Assembly (NCBI GenBank): GCA_038503065.1
Contig: JBCAMK010000006.1
Location: 310,001 to 374,000, forward strand
Direction: 5' to 3'
Length of the DNA stretch: 64,000 bases
Source: Paragyromitra xinjiangensis
Lineage: Eukaryota > Ascomycota > Pezizomycetes > Pezizales > Discinaceae
Shown: in pieces, positions 48,676 through 60,662 of the stretch
How the letters are laid out: each line of letters opens with the position of its first letter
Position numbering within the stretch: position 1 is the first letter of the stretch
The notes under the pieces: model-generated
The model's database searches: none
What the model was told of the DNA's origin: nothing
The model's input: only the letters and a program-made list of their open reading frames with translations
Translations under genes and position numbers: made by a program

Positions 48676-49830
48676 CTACATGTGAGGCCAATAATCCTCC
48701 CACAAAACAGTTTGATATGTTCCAATAGGTAGACTCCGCAAACTCACGAACGGCTCAACAACTAGATATGCGCGAGGAAAGACTGTATACAACATCACAA
48801 CAAACGCCACCACTCGAAACAAATCTTCCTCCTTTCTTTGGCACAATATATCATCTAAGAACTTATAAAATCGAAGGAGAGTCGAAATAAGTAGGGGTGC
48901 CGCAATAAGGCTCAGGCAGGATACACGCCAAAGAAGTTGCTCGATGGATGTTGGATAGGGGCTATTCCACGCGATGCAGTGTGCTGCGCCGTAGAGTGTC
49001 ATGCAGAAGTATGGAGCAAGATCCCTTCGAGTTGTAGGTATATCAACCATACTGAATAGCTCAGGCAAGTCTGAGTCATGGCCCTGACGCCCATGAGAGA
49101 TCTCTCGGGTTAATGTTGCGGCCGCATGGGGAGCGAGGTTCAATGGTTCGCGCACATTAAGTGGTTTATACCACCAAAACCCGTACATTGCGCCTGCGCC
49201 CAGAACCTGTACTATGACGTGGATCTCGAGTAAGGTTACCGGTAACCCTTGGGCTTTGCGAAAGATACATTGTACTACGATCGAGAATGCCTGAGCGACT
49301 GCTAGAAACTTCCCAACTGTGTCTGACTTCCCTTTATCTCTGATGGCTTTATGGTCCACGGTATCTTGCGTTCTGCAATCCAAGTTGATAAATTCCGCGA
49401 ATCTCGAACTGCTCATCACCTTGTTGTCATAGGTGAATCCGCCCATAACGGCAAAGAAAGCACCCCCCATCCCCAGCCGATCTTTCTCGCCTCGTTCGAC
49501 GGTGAATTTTTTACGCCAGATATTGAGGATTTTTCGTGCGTCGCTCCATTGGTGATAGGCTCGTAGGATGATGAGCTCTGGGACTATAAGGGCATACACC
49601 ATCCACTCGATCTTCTTCAGCAGGTAATGTCGCCCTGTGCCATTCGGCAGAATGTCTGGATGGATAGCGGTCCAAACGCATAAAATGATCGTGAAGACAC
49701 AATTGAAGAGGAGGCCCCAGGTCCCACGGCCTCGTGGCTGCGGGATCCAGGCTAGCTCAATCGTAGTGGAATTTAATATAACAGCGTATACTCTAGGGAT
49801 GAGCAAAACCGCTAATATAAAGGCCTTCAT
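48676..49830 (-). CDS. multi-pass integral membrane protein of unknown function
   Basis: A single-exon frame of 384 aa starting MKAFILAVLLIPRVYA, a hydrophobic signal or first membrane segment. Further hydrophobic stretches include GLLFNCVFTIILCVWTAI, MVYALIVPELIILRAY, the segment around FLAVAQAFSIVVQCIF, VIVQVLGAGAMYGFWW, LSLIAAPLLISTLL and VVAFVVMLYTVFP. The motif RGRGTWGLLFNC and the CVWTAIHPD segment fit a widespread but uncharacterised fungal membrane protein family; no enzyme motif is seen. The length is usual for that family and no lesion is visible. It is convergent with the doubtful gene ending at 48616, only 60 bp away. Function cannot be inferred from the sequence. Confidence 0.78.
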   Translation of the reverse strand: MKAFILAVLLIPRVYAVILNSTTIELAWIPQPRGRGTWGLLFNCVFTIILCVWTAIHPDILPNGTGRHYLLKKIEWMVYALIVPELIILRAYHQWSDARKILNIWRKKFTVERGEKDRLGMGGAFFAVMGGFTYDNKVMSSSRFAEFINLDCRTQDTVDHKAIRDKGKSDTVGKFLAVAQAFSIVVQCIFRKAQGLPVTLLEIHVIVQVLGAGAMYGFWWYKPLNVREPLNLAPHAAATLTREISHGRQGHDSDLPELFSMVDIPTTRRDLAPYFCMTLYGAAHCIAWNSPYPTSIEQLLWRVSCLSLIAAPLLISTLLRFYKFLDDILCQRKEEDLFRVVAFVVMLYTVFPRAYLVVEPFVSLRSLPIGTYQTVLWEDYWPHM

Positions 49831-51508
49831 TGCGCCCCGACGAAAACTATGCCGAAATCTATTACGGTATATGCTGCCTGCGAAGATGTTAGCTACTAGT
49901 AAGGATAAACTATCTTAAGTTTACCTACCTTATGACTTAGGTATTGAAATATTTAGAAATGCTCCACAGGATGCTTTGAGCCGTGCCCGTCCACGCACGT
50001 TGGATCTATAGGCTTAGATCCACTTGACGAGATGACCCTCTGTGACTTCAAATCCCAATCACGGTAGTGTGATGGAGCCAGTCGAGGAATGTGCTAGTTG
50101 TGGGCGCTTAGTTAGGCCGTTCGTTTGGTAAAGTTTTCTTGTCTGTGATGTGTACCATGAAGGGTCGAACCGTCGAAGCCGCGTCCAAATTCCCTATGCC
50201 GTTGCGTATTGGGAATGGTACCCGTATAAAACAACACAGCCCGTACAGCTCCAAAAAGTAGGCTACCATTTAAGTTTTCCAGGAAGGGTATTTTGCTAAG
50301 GCGTTGCAACATCATCCACTGTTTTAAACCTACCCACCGTTGCACTTTCCTGCACGGTTACTCCAGATGAGGCTGTCGCAACTGGCCCAACTAATAACTC
50401 TCGGTTTGTGACACCAAACGGGATACCGCATATGGTTCGCAAAGGGAATAAATTAGTAAAACGGCATATCCAGTGACGTATTCTTGAATATGCATGCCAT
50501 GTTCGCGTTTCACGGTGACCCAGGTGGTTCGGAGAATACCGTGTATGCCTATCCTTCACGTATCATAGAGATAGCCTTTCTTTTGACGACAACACAGATC
50601 GTTATAGCCAAGGTTAAAAGCAACGCCGAATACGATACCCTTGCATGGCAAGAGACTACAGGAGCAGCCAATAGTAACCCCTTGAATCCCATGGTTGGCG
50701 AAAAGTTGGAACGCAGTAACTGCGGAAACCCTCATGGCTCAGCTAGAGAGGCCTTGGGACACTTCCCTAGAGCAGTGGAGGGGATGGCGGGGCAGAGGGT
50801 ATACCAAGGGTTGGCTCACAAACCCTATATTCCGCCATCCCGCAAAGATAAATTTGTTAACCAAGCCCGCCAAGCCCGCCAAGCCTTGTCATCCGTATGC
50901 TTTGCGATTCTCTTCACGGCGGAAGTGCAAGTTTTACATAACGATACTAACAAATAGTAGGGATACTAAAGTATGAAACTCGGCCGATCCTCCAAAACCC
51001 AACACGAAAGTCTTTCCACCAAAGAAATAAGCAAATAAGAGCCGATCATAGCGCGGGCTGGAAATATCCCCACAAGTCGCTCCGCCTCTTTTACTGCACC
51101 AAGCTGAAGTTGATAGATGGGAGTAAAGTGCGAAAGTGGAACATAATCCTAGAATTGGATGTATTCAGTTATGAGAGTCTCAAATAATAGAACTGGAAGG
51201 ATAAAAGAGAGACTAACCCCTCGTCACGGCATAAGCGCTTATGTCGCTCCTCACGGGAAGAAAACAAGAAATAAGCGAACCCTTCTTCACGGCGTAAGCG
51301 CGTATGCCGCTTCTCAAGGACGCGCTGGTAAAACAAATAAAGAAATGAAAGAAATGAAGCTAAAACTTACGGAGACTTAGCGCTTGAGTATATTGCCGAT
51401 CACGGGAGGGAAGTGCGTGGGTGGAAACAATCCTAAAATGCGTTGGTTACCGAGTCCGAACCTGGATGAAAGCGAAGAATATAATCCTGAGATGACATAT
51501 ATTTAGTT
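49831..51508. other. gene-poor region
   Basis: No firm gene. Overlapping open frames on both strands at 50112-50957 have no recognised motif. Related words GTCACGGCATAAGCGCTTATG (near 51224) and TTCACGGCGTAAGCGCGTATG (near 51287) recur. Confidence 0.45.
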
Positions 51509-51516
51509 ATCAGTCA

Positions 51517-52508
51517 AGAAAACCTTTTCTATACTATACCATGGACTTGGTAGCGCCCCCTCCCGGATATCATCGTACTTTTTTAATGCCAGCAAAACCG
51601 AACGTTTTACACACTGACCCCCCCAACAGAGGGCCGCGCAGAGCCCAGCCTCCAGCCACAAATACACGCGCGCAGGCGCGTGGAGCAGGCCCAGATACCC
51701 GATAATTTCATGACAGGGTAACTGCGTGCAGCAGCGCCTACCCCCAAAGTAGCGCCCACAAAAAATTGAAATTCACTGTTCATATTTGAGTATATAGAGA
51801 TAAAATATGTAAAACTATTGCACAAATAAATACCAATAGTTCCTGCACTATGTCACTGCTGTGCTACAAATATACTACCAATGGTGGTTGTGGTTATGAT
51901 TTCAAGCGAGATCAACCTTTGTAGTAGAAGCCTAGAGAATTCGGCTGAATATCACATGCTTCACCACAGCAGCGGATACCTCCGATAGTTTCCTGCGAAT
52001 ATTTAATATTTGCTTATTAGTGCTCCTCAGATTCTAAACCAGCTTGTGCAGTATAAAAAATGCCAAAATCGAGCCTAAATCGTGTGAAGTAATGCTTTTA
52101 GAAGGTGGCGATACCGATTGCTATTTCATGTGTGGTAGCCATGGGGTTCCGACCGTGATATCTCGCTTACAGCCATCACTAAAGGTACAGTAGCGACGCA
52201 ACATGTATTTATTTATGCAGGAAATTTAAATATTTTATCTTCCTGCCCTCAAGTGCAAACAATATAACCTTGTGTTTTTGCCCCCAGGCGCTGCCTGCGG
52301 GCGCTGCTTGGGGGCGCCTAAAGGGAGTTCTCTTAGGGTTACCCTGCTTCCTTTAGGCCTGCTTCACGCGCCTGCACGCATGTATCCGTGGGCTGGAGGT
52401 TGGGGGGTCAGTGTGTAAAACATTTAGTTTTGCTGGCATTAAAAAAGTATGATGGTATCCGGGAGGGGGGCGCTGCCAAGTCCATGGTATAGAAAAGGTT
52501 TTCTTCTC
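51517..52508. mobile_element. hAT-like non-autonomous element with long inverted terminal repeats
   Basis: A 992-bp element flanked by ATCAGTCA on both sides (51509-51516 and 52509-52516), the 8-bp duplication typical of hAT transposons. The left end AGAAAACCTTTTCTAT matches the complement of the right end; homology runs about 105 bp at high identity and continues, with indels, for over 200 bp. The right terminus has about four extra bases (GAGA in complement) compared with the left. The AT-rich core has no transposase frame. Confidence 0.82.
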
Positions 52509-52770
52509 ATCAGTCACAAGGCTATTAGATACCTAATAGAAGAGGATAAGCGAGCTGATCGTCATGACATAAGCGCTTTTGCTGATAGATAAGGATAAGG
52601 ATAAGAAACTTAGTTGCTTATTCCCTTGGAGAATGATGGGTTGGGTAAGATAGGTGTATTCGTGATGGAAAAGAAGGAGAAAGACGGCGAGAAAGGAATA
52701 AAGGAGAGGAGCCGGATAGTAGGGAAGAGATAAGAACAGGCAAGGCTTACAATGTTTTAGGTTTAAGGTT

Positions 52771-52810
52771 AAGATGCGGCTCTGCAAGACTGCTTGTTAA
52801 GCGAGAAGGA
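52771..52810 (+). repeat. dispersed repeat word, copy 1
   Basis: GTTAAGATGCGGCTCTGC followed, about 10 bases later, by GTTAAGCGAGAAG. The same pair occurs at 62682-62723 with a different spacer, and a partial match (TGCGGCTCTGCGG) is at about 4378. Possibly the end of an unidentified repeat family. Confidence 0.5.
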
Positions 52811-53125
52811 ACCACACGTGATGGACGGACCCCCTTTGGGGTTATCACCACCAATATCAGCCTCGATTTTCAAGCGACAAGTTGCCTACGGTGTAAAGAT
52901 GAGGTATGCACAGCCGAGAAGTCTAGAAATTGGTCCTCCAGAAGATTCTTAGAGCTCAGTGTGGAATGGATTATCAGCGCAGGAGGATTTCACAGAAGCC
53001 ATCAAGCGAGAGCAAGCAAGGGAAGCAGATAAAATTCTTTGTCTAGAGAGAAGAGAGAGGGAAGAAAAGGTCTCCCGAATTTCTTCACTGCTTATTCTCT
53101 CCCCTCCGGATGCCGGATGGTTCTC

Positions 53126-53135
53126 CCCTAACCCT
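53126..53135. repeat. interstitial telomere-like word (CCCTAA type)
   Basis: CCCTAACCCT, 36 bp before the left arm of the inverted repeat at 53171. Confidence 0.75.
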
Positions 53136-53170
53136 GCTTGTGTGATGTGCGTGATAACATACCGTAGCAT

Positions 53171-53302
53171 TTTGTGAAATTCGTTCCAGCGCTAGGGGGT
53201 GGAACATACATGTAGGTAAAGAGCAAGAAAAATGGCCGGTCTAAACTGTCTTAGTGCTAGCGTTTACTTCCTTCATACTAGCGCCGGAACGAATTTCACG
53301 AA
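53171..53302. repeat. inverted repeat with 25-bp arms
   Basis: The arms at 53171-53195 (ending TTCCAGCGCTAG) and 53278-53302 (starting CTAGCGCCGGAA) are complementary with two mismatches, with about 82 bp between them. It may be a small fold-back element, about 345 bp past the stop of the NB-ARC gene. Confidence 0.65.
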
Positions 53303-53646
53303 ATACTGCTATACTTAAGTAAAGTGACCTCAAATTCTCTTATGCCTGAATTTAAAGTCTTATGCTAGGAATTTTGGGGAAATAGGTAATCTTTTTTTGA
53401 TGGTGGATGCGATCTTCTAAGAACCCACCAGGCGTATGGCCGTCTATTTGGGTTCAGTTGATTGATTAATTTCGGTATTCAAACAAAGTGAATAAAATAT
53501 TAAGGTATTAATCTAGTATCTCGAACTAAGAAAACTACGTGAAACTCAATTAAAAAGATAGTTAAGAAATAAAGCTAGTTCGCTATGTGCTTAATGGAAA
53601 AAATTCAAAGGAAGATACGTTGCAATCAGTCAAGAAATCTGCTCCT

Positions 53647-56600
53647 TTAGAGCTCCGAAATTTCTGGATTCCTCGCCAACCGGTCAAAAGCTCGATCCCA
53701 GATCCCCTTAGCTAATATAGTATCTGGATGCTTGGCTCCTAATGTCCTAAGCCGCACCTCCCATACCTCTTTTTCTATTTCCGCCGCCTCTTCAAAACGA
53801 TTTTTAGAATTGTAGATTTCTGCTAGGGTGGCCATAGCTTTCAGAGTTTTTGGGTCGCCTTTCCCTTGTACACTCCTCTGCCTCCAATCCACAACTTGTA
53901 TTTGCAGCTTCTCTGCATCCTCCCATCGCTGCTGTTTCTTATGAGTTGACACCAGGGTTTCCATTATTTTTATAGTGAAAGGATCTGCCATGCCTAATAG
54001 CTTCTTGCTGTCTTCCATCACCTGATATTGTAGCTTCTCCGCGTCCTCCAATCGTTCCTGGTTTCGATAGATCACCGCCAGATTAGCCTTAGATGTAAGG
54101 AAATCTTTGGGCGTCCTGCCTTTCAGTCTTTCAGTTCCTTCAACCACCAGCAGCTGTAATTTCTCCGCATTCTCCCATCTTCCCCAATCGTTATCAATTT
54201 TTACCAGTAAATTGAGGTTCATTATCAGCTGTTTTCCGGCTACCCCAGGCTTCAGGTACCTGTTGATATTAGAGCTCACGGTGTTTGCGTGTCCTATAAT
54301 CCTTCCGCTGTGTTCGTCAGGGTTGGCTTGCTCATATGCATGCGAAACAACACGACCGACTAGAATAGCGGCTTCTGTTGCTCTCTGTATACGGTCGCTG
54401 CTATTCAGACGCTCGTGAGCCCATGTGTGGACTACGGAGTTAATGTAGAAGCTTTCCTCCGCTTCTTTGCGCTGGATTAAAGAATATGAAAACAACACCT
54501 TGATATAGTCGCCTAAGGTAGGGTCTGCTCGAGATAGATTAGCATAATGATACCCCCAACTGTAGATATTGAAAGTACCATCTTCATCCAGGCATTTACC
54601 GCGACATAACATGTCCTCGTCAATGTTTTCATTTGATAAGAAAGAACATAAAGAGAGCAACTCGGCGGCCTTTTCGTTCTTTTCTCTTACTGCCTCAAAT
54701 GAGACCTCCCAGGTAGTAAATACCGTTTCATCACCGTATCCCCAAGTTAGGTTTTCTGGTTTCTCGCGTAGGAGCTTTTCGAGGCATCTATCGAAAGTAG
54801 TTGCATATTTTTGAAACGGCACCTTGCGAGTACCGACGTAAGCTCCAGCTTGAACGATCGCAATCGGTAGGCCACCGAGCCTTTTGGTGACTGCTTCTTC
54901 CATAGGGTCTGTGATACTCATTAGCAAAACTACCTTTGCTACAACACCGTGACAACCAGATGTGACTAGCCTGGGGAACGGTTCGGATGAACCTCCAGCC
55001 CTGCACTCCTTAAAAGTAAATCTGCTGCCTCCGATTGGGGCATCTCCGGTACCTCCAATGCTGTGCCAAGGCTGCCGCAGGCTGGCCTCCTGCTTGTCAT
55101 AATTATTGAACCCTGAGCGGTCGATGGGAGAAAGTCCTGTATCTTGAAGCTCTCCAGATCATCAACGTGGTCGAAGACGAGAAGCCAATCGCGGTTCCCC
55201 TCTTTCGCAAGCCACTGTTTGATCCCTTGAACCACAGTTTTTTTGTGTTCTTCCTTGACGGAGATGTGGCCCTCCACGTCAATGACATCGGTCATATGAA
55301 AATACTTTGCTATCTGAAGGTAGTCGGGCTTTGGATCGTGTGAAACTCTTGCATGCTCGTGGACCAGACGTTGGGCTATTTCTCTGAACCCATCCTGTGT
55401 CGACTCTTTAGTGCCCGCATTGATCCAAAAAATTGATGTAAACTTTTTCTTGTGTGTGTAAATGTACTCCAGGACGATTTGTGTTTTGCCAATACCTCCA
55501 ATACCGTGGAGGACTATAGGTACTGATCTTCTGCCCTCGATCTCGCTGTCGAGTCTAATTAATAGATCTCCCCTACCAGTGAAGTGTGGGTTCTTCCGGT
55601 GCTCGAGGTCGAAAGGAATATCGAAGGAGACTTGCATGCCATCACTCAAAGCGGCTGGGTTCAGTCCTGGTTAGAAGCTAAATCTTTTCTTTTGACAGAA
55701 TCGGGTTACCTTTCATTTTTTCCCATCGCCTCCAGTTTTTTGATGCCTTTTTGGGGGCTTTTTTTGCTATTAGGCGAATATGTGTGGAAACCGTCTTGAA
55801 GTTTTGGTTTTCTCTCGATACATACCTGACCAAGTTTACGTGGTCACTATAGATTGCAATTTCTTCGGTATCGGTAAATCCTGGAACTACCGCAGAAGCC
55901 TTCGGTACAACCTTTGAAAAATTAGCCTCTTGATGTAGTAGTAACCTTTGCGTATCAGGGAAGAAAAGCCCCTGTCCTCCATCTTTCTAGAACCCACTAG
56001 GAGGCATCGAATATGCAATTTTTAGAAGTCTACCTTTTCGGATAGAACAAAGTATTTTGTATTCCCCCCCTGAGGGAAGCCTAGCGTAACACATACGCTG
56101 GGGAAATCGAGGGACTTCTCTTTTTTCATTTGATGATGGAACTTACAATTTTACCAGACGACTTGTAAGTCTCATAAAAGAATTTGGTATCAAACTCTTT
56201 GCTAATATGCGTGTATTGTCCTAACTGTCTTTGGAGATCTCTTGAGCCTGACTTTAGGCCCTGTAGAATAGGATGGTCTGGGCCGGTGAAAAGCGAGGCG
56301 GTATTGCGAAAAACATTTCTCCATTTAAGGTCATCCGTCCCTTGGTGAGGCGTACCGAAAAAAAGGACGCCGCACGTGGATGTCTTTATTGCATGGTGAT
56401 GCTCTAGGTGCTGTTTATTGGCTGAATTCGAGTGGATAAGTGCCTACGATCTCACGTTAGATGCATATGTAGATTTTGAGATGTACCAAGGGCAGCAAGA
56501 ATGGCCGCCCCGCGATAGGTGTTGAGAGCCTTTGCTTCTCTCCCGCCATATCGAAATGCGGCCACTCTAGCGCTTGCAGCAATCCGGAATGTGAAGTAAA

Positions 56601-58616
56601 TCTTGGGTATTTTTACATCTTTCAGGATAATGCCTCCTATGCTATACGCAATGAAAATAATTGGCCGCTTGATGGTCTAAGAAAACTATAAGTATAAACT
56701 CCTCAACGAGAGATTCTAAACTTACAGCTGTTGTCTCCCTCAATTGAGTAAGATTTGTAATTAAGTCTACCGCGTGGTCATGTAGTGACTGAGAACTAGA
56801 CGATGTCCCATCATAACCATAGGTTAAGATACGAGCGTTTGGAACTACAATCGGAAGATAATCACGGAGCCAGAAAGCCCCATTTTTTGCTGTCCAGGTT
56901 TTCTCACGATGGCCACCAAGCCCATGCACAGCAACTAAACTATGTACCAATATATAAATAAGCATCGTTTCTCGAATTATAGGTGCGTTAAGGAAGGACA
57001 TACTCAACATCGGGGTTGGTTCCATCAGATAGAACACTCAATCCATATTGTTGCTCGGCCCCCGGAGTTCCACTCTCTGATGAGAGGGAAAGATTTCGAA
57101 GTGCTTGGAGGGAACTGTGGGACGCCAGACCTAACCCGCGGCGTATTAGTTCCTGGGGAGAACTTTTAGATACCACGCCCGGAGCGAGACCTGGAGGCGC
57201 CGGAGCGGCGCCCCCCGAAGGTGCTATGGTGGGAAAAGGATTTTTAGACCCTGGGCCTCGAGTGGCACCTCGGGCTTTCGGTACAGCATTTCCGTGATAC
57301 GTCTCCTGCGAAGCGATACCTTGAGAGACTTGACTCTGAGTAAAATCTGAAGTTTTTGGGCTGTAGGGGGCACCCGAAAAATTTAAACCAGAATGTAGCG
57401 TTTCTAGGCCTGTCGCGAAGTCTGGGGTTTTTGGTGTAGGACCCGCAGGATATATTTCACCTACAGACGCCCGATCCCGAGTATTGCCTTGGATTTTCGG
57501 GCTGTGTGAAAACCCTGGGAATGTTGGAGTAGAGTGTGGGGTCTCTAGGATACGAGCAAAGTCTGGAGATACTGGGGTAGAATCTTCTGAGGGCCCAAGG
57601 TTGTGAGTGGGAACTTGGGATACCAGGTCCGGAATGGAATATGGAGATGGTGGAATAGGGCCTTCTGAGTTTATCGGATCCGGAGGATGGCCAAGAGATA
57701 ATCTAGCCGGAGGATTGGAAAATTTTAGGCTCGTACTAGGACCTCGGTGTCCTAGATCAAACCTCTGGGATGATCGACCTAACGCTAAATCTAATGTTAG
57801 ACCCGGAGTTATCCGGTCTTTCCTTGAGCTTGTCAGATTTCTCCCATAGGGTGTTTGATCTCGATCAGGATCGTGAGATGTTGCTCCGGATTCTCGGGAT
57901 ACCTGGTCCTCTGTGGAATATGAATCTGTGGGGCCCGGGCCAGACATCTCAGATTTCCGATTCTGGTTAGAATTCTGTGGCGCTGTGACATCTCCGTGAG
58001 ATGCCTGATTTTGGGGAGAATCAAGATGGGAAGTATCAGGCTCTTGGGATATCGGGCACTCGTTGACTCCTCCAGAGGTGGGAGTACGCTCGTGAGATTT
58101 TATGCTCTGGGCGGAATCCGGAGATATCCGGCCCTGGTCGGAGCCTTGGGATTCCAAATCAGGAATGGAGTTTAGTGATATTCGAGCAGAATTTCTCAAT
58201 TCCCTCGGATGGAAAATACGGCCTGCGGGCACCTGACTGTGATCAAACACTTGAGGGGTCGGTTGGTACCTAGGACTGGAACCGTGGAACAATGGACTTT
58301 GAGTGCCAGTAGGTCCTAGAGATTTCGGCACATCATTAGAACAAGGGCTTTGTGGGGTGGAATTCGGGGCGGGATCTAGAGATATCCGAGCAGAATCTCT
58401 TGTATCAAGTAGGCCAGGGGCAGGTCCTGGATTCGTTTCCGCGGAAACTCCTATTTTCCGGCGAGGAGGAGTACTTCGACTCTGCAGACCAGAAGTCCGC
58501 GATTTCGGACCTGTAGTAACATTTGGATGAGAATGAGCGGAACTAGGCCGAGGCCCCTCATTCTCAGCTGCAGTCGAGCCAGAACTTCCCCTTCTACACC
58601 AACGCCAACAGCACAT
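53647..58616 (-). CDS. alpha/beta-hydrolase-NB-ARC-TPR NLR with long disordered N-terminus
   Basis: Predicted STAND sensor with an enzymatic effector domain. Exons (minus): 58616-57004, 56939-56726, 56676-56617, 56443-56147, 55911-55710, 55666-54993, 54933-53647. All phases join to about 1448 aa. Residues 1-538 start MCCWRWCRRG and are Pro/Ser-rich, with degenerate units such as DSARISLDP and NSARISLNS. About 538-795 is a lipase-like hydrolase: VAVHGLGGHREKTW, nucleophile segment AYSIGG, FFGTPHQG, and histidine region DHVNLVRY. NB-ARC follows: P-loop GIGGIGKT at 850-857, Walker B-like LLVFDHVDDL at 957-966, then RLGGLPIAI. Four or more 42-residue TPRs (WENAEKLQ, LEDAEKLQ, WEDAEKLQ) close the protein. 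The start was chosen at the second ATG; one at 58721 would add 35 aa. Splice junctions match those of the free-standing hydrolase at 60663. The last intron (54992-54934) has a weak GTTCAT donor. No disabling lesion is seen. Confidence 0.88.
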
Positions 58617-60662
58617 TTTGGTTAGAAGAGACAAAAGAGCAAAAATGAGTTTCTTTAGGGGTGTGGTAGATTGTGGTAAGGCGGAGGTTACCAGGCTTAA
58701 GTATTCCCAGCGCCATAACATGACAGCTGCCTGAACGTGAATTAATTGCCCTGATATAACTTATGTTGTGTAACATCTTGAGGGGCTAAGTCACCCACCT
58801 CCATTACTGAGACAAGGCATTTTTAGAAAACACTTTACGATAGGTTTGGCGCTTCGCTGATCCCGAGCAGAACAACATATGTGACACCTCTACATTGATA
58901 TGGAGAAAACACTAAGGCCGCTAAAGCCGGAAACCCATCCTCCCCCACACGTTTACACCTTTAACAGCTGCTCTAACTAGTTAGTTTGTTCTAAGAGAAC
59001 CCACGGGATATGCCGATTTCAACATGTCCTACATAACTTAGCCCGCTTAGGCTGAGCAGAGGAGAAGATAATTCCCTACCAGGCCAGTTAAAGACACCAA
59101 GCAAAGTTACCCCGGAGAATGGAACCTGCCCCACCCCACACTCTACTGCTCTATAATAGGGGCGCCGGGCTGAGAGGATGAACTGGACACGAAAATAAGC
59201 CTTGCCTAAACTTCCAACTTTTTCAGCCTTCAACTTCGTTGTACAGTCCAGTAAAATCCGCTCAAGCACAGGGAGGTAAAGCATGCATAAGACATGCTCA
59301 TATTCTATATTTTGGGGCGGCCGTGGTGCAAAATGCCTGCCATATAGAGTAGATATAGTGTGCATTACACTACCACTTACTAGCGCCCCAACCGGTTTCG
59401 CCAAATGCCATTCTAGTACGCTACACCAAGTAATATCTAATCATTTGGTTACTAAGAAAACCAATATATTTTTAGTGGGCAACAGAGCCCCCGCTTTAAA
59501 GACGCCCAATAACTTCAACCCCCCGCGATCGAGCATAAGCGAGTTCATCGCACCAAAGGGCCAGGATATTATGTGGCCTAGTTAATAATAAACTAGCCTG
59601 AACTAGGCGATTCTAAATCAACCTTTGCAGAAGCACAGGGATCGGTCGCAATATACTGGCTGCAGGCAAAGAGCCCAGAAAATTGATTTTACGGTAACAA
59701 TTTACAATTATGGTGGGTGTTAGTTTAAACCTGGACCAATTAAAATCGGGTATGGAACGCCATGTCTCACCAAACACTCACTAAATTCCGCATATAACTC
59801 TTCAATTTGGAAATTTTTATCGAAAATCTCCCTAAATCAAAACCCTCCTAGAAATACACTCTATAGCTCTATAGATGCTTGAGCTTCCCCCAAGAAGCCA
59901 AATATGGGGGGCAATGCCCCTGCGTATATTTAGTCACACCCTTAGGATTCCTTAGAACGTTCCATTTCATGCATTTCACCACCAAAAGTGAGTTTTTATT
60001 CCACCACAACCACCTGCTACCATACCTTGAAAAAAGATATAGAGCTTCAATAGTATCATATGAAGTCATATATCTTTTTGCTAACAACTATATTGGCTGT
60101 GGGTGGTGGAATAACGGCTCAAAAAGCTGGTCCGGGTTAAGGGCGACACCCACCATAGATGCGATATAAATCTATTCGATGTATCGATTCGATAATTTCA
60201 CTTCGCAGGAATTTTAGCTATTCTTATGACGTCGAAGTCAGTCTGATTTGGCGTTTCGGTAGTCCTAAAGAAATTAAAGTCATACTTGCAGCCTCGGTAG
60301 TGATTTGAAAACAGGACTTGAGACGAACCCCGTAGAAGATAAACTACACCGTACCATTTCTACACCAATCGACGGGTTGGCGTAACAAGAGTCATGATCC
60401 AAGACAAGATATATGCAGCATTGCCTGACGCGCAAGGGTCTGCATGTCGTGTGTCTGTTGTACAACTTCTATAGGTCTGCAGAGTGCGCAATGCGCAGCC
60501 TTGGGCCAAAATAGGATACAAGGCGTGAACAGCTGACGACTACCATTTCACCTTTACTCAGCTTCAGCACCTATACACCTTACCAGAACCTGCGTGCCTC
60601 CTCCCCTCCAGCTCCTCGCAGATCTCAAGTCCTCGCCTCAACAAAAGCTCCTCAGCGCAATA
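58617..60662. promoter_or_regulatory. shared intergenic region between divergent NLR and hydrolase genes
   Basis: The 2-kb space between the start codons of the minus-strand NLR and the plus-strand hydrolase must hold both promoters. It contains the MITE at 59711-60155. Open frames here (for example 58991-59404 minus) carry no recognised motif. Confidence 0.5.
59711..60155. mobile_element. TA-flanked MITE in the divergent promoter region
   Basis: A 445-bp element with ends TGGTGGGTGT...ACACCCACCA and TA on both sides (59709-59710, 60156-60157). The inverted repeat extends about 30 bp with mismatches, to CTGGACCA on the left and TGGTCCGG on the right. TA flanks suggest the Tc1/mariner group, a family distinct from the 12207/25421 elements. 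No transposase. Confidence 0.7.

Larger units (their letters stand above)
52517..53646. other. intergenic region with repeats
   Basis: No supported gene. It contains the dispersed word at 52771, an inverted repeat (53171-53302) and a telomere-like word (53126). Confidence 0.5.

Noticed and set aside
50112..50957. Overlapping frames on both strands, up to 157 codons
   Set aside because: Neither strand gives a recognisable domain, and the minus readings are interrupted. Possibly a relic, but not supportable.
57016..58530. Plus-strand frames opposite the NLR first exon
   Set aside because: Low-complexity shadows of the Pro/Ser-rich N-terminal region.
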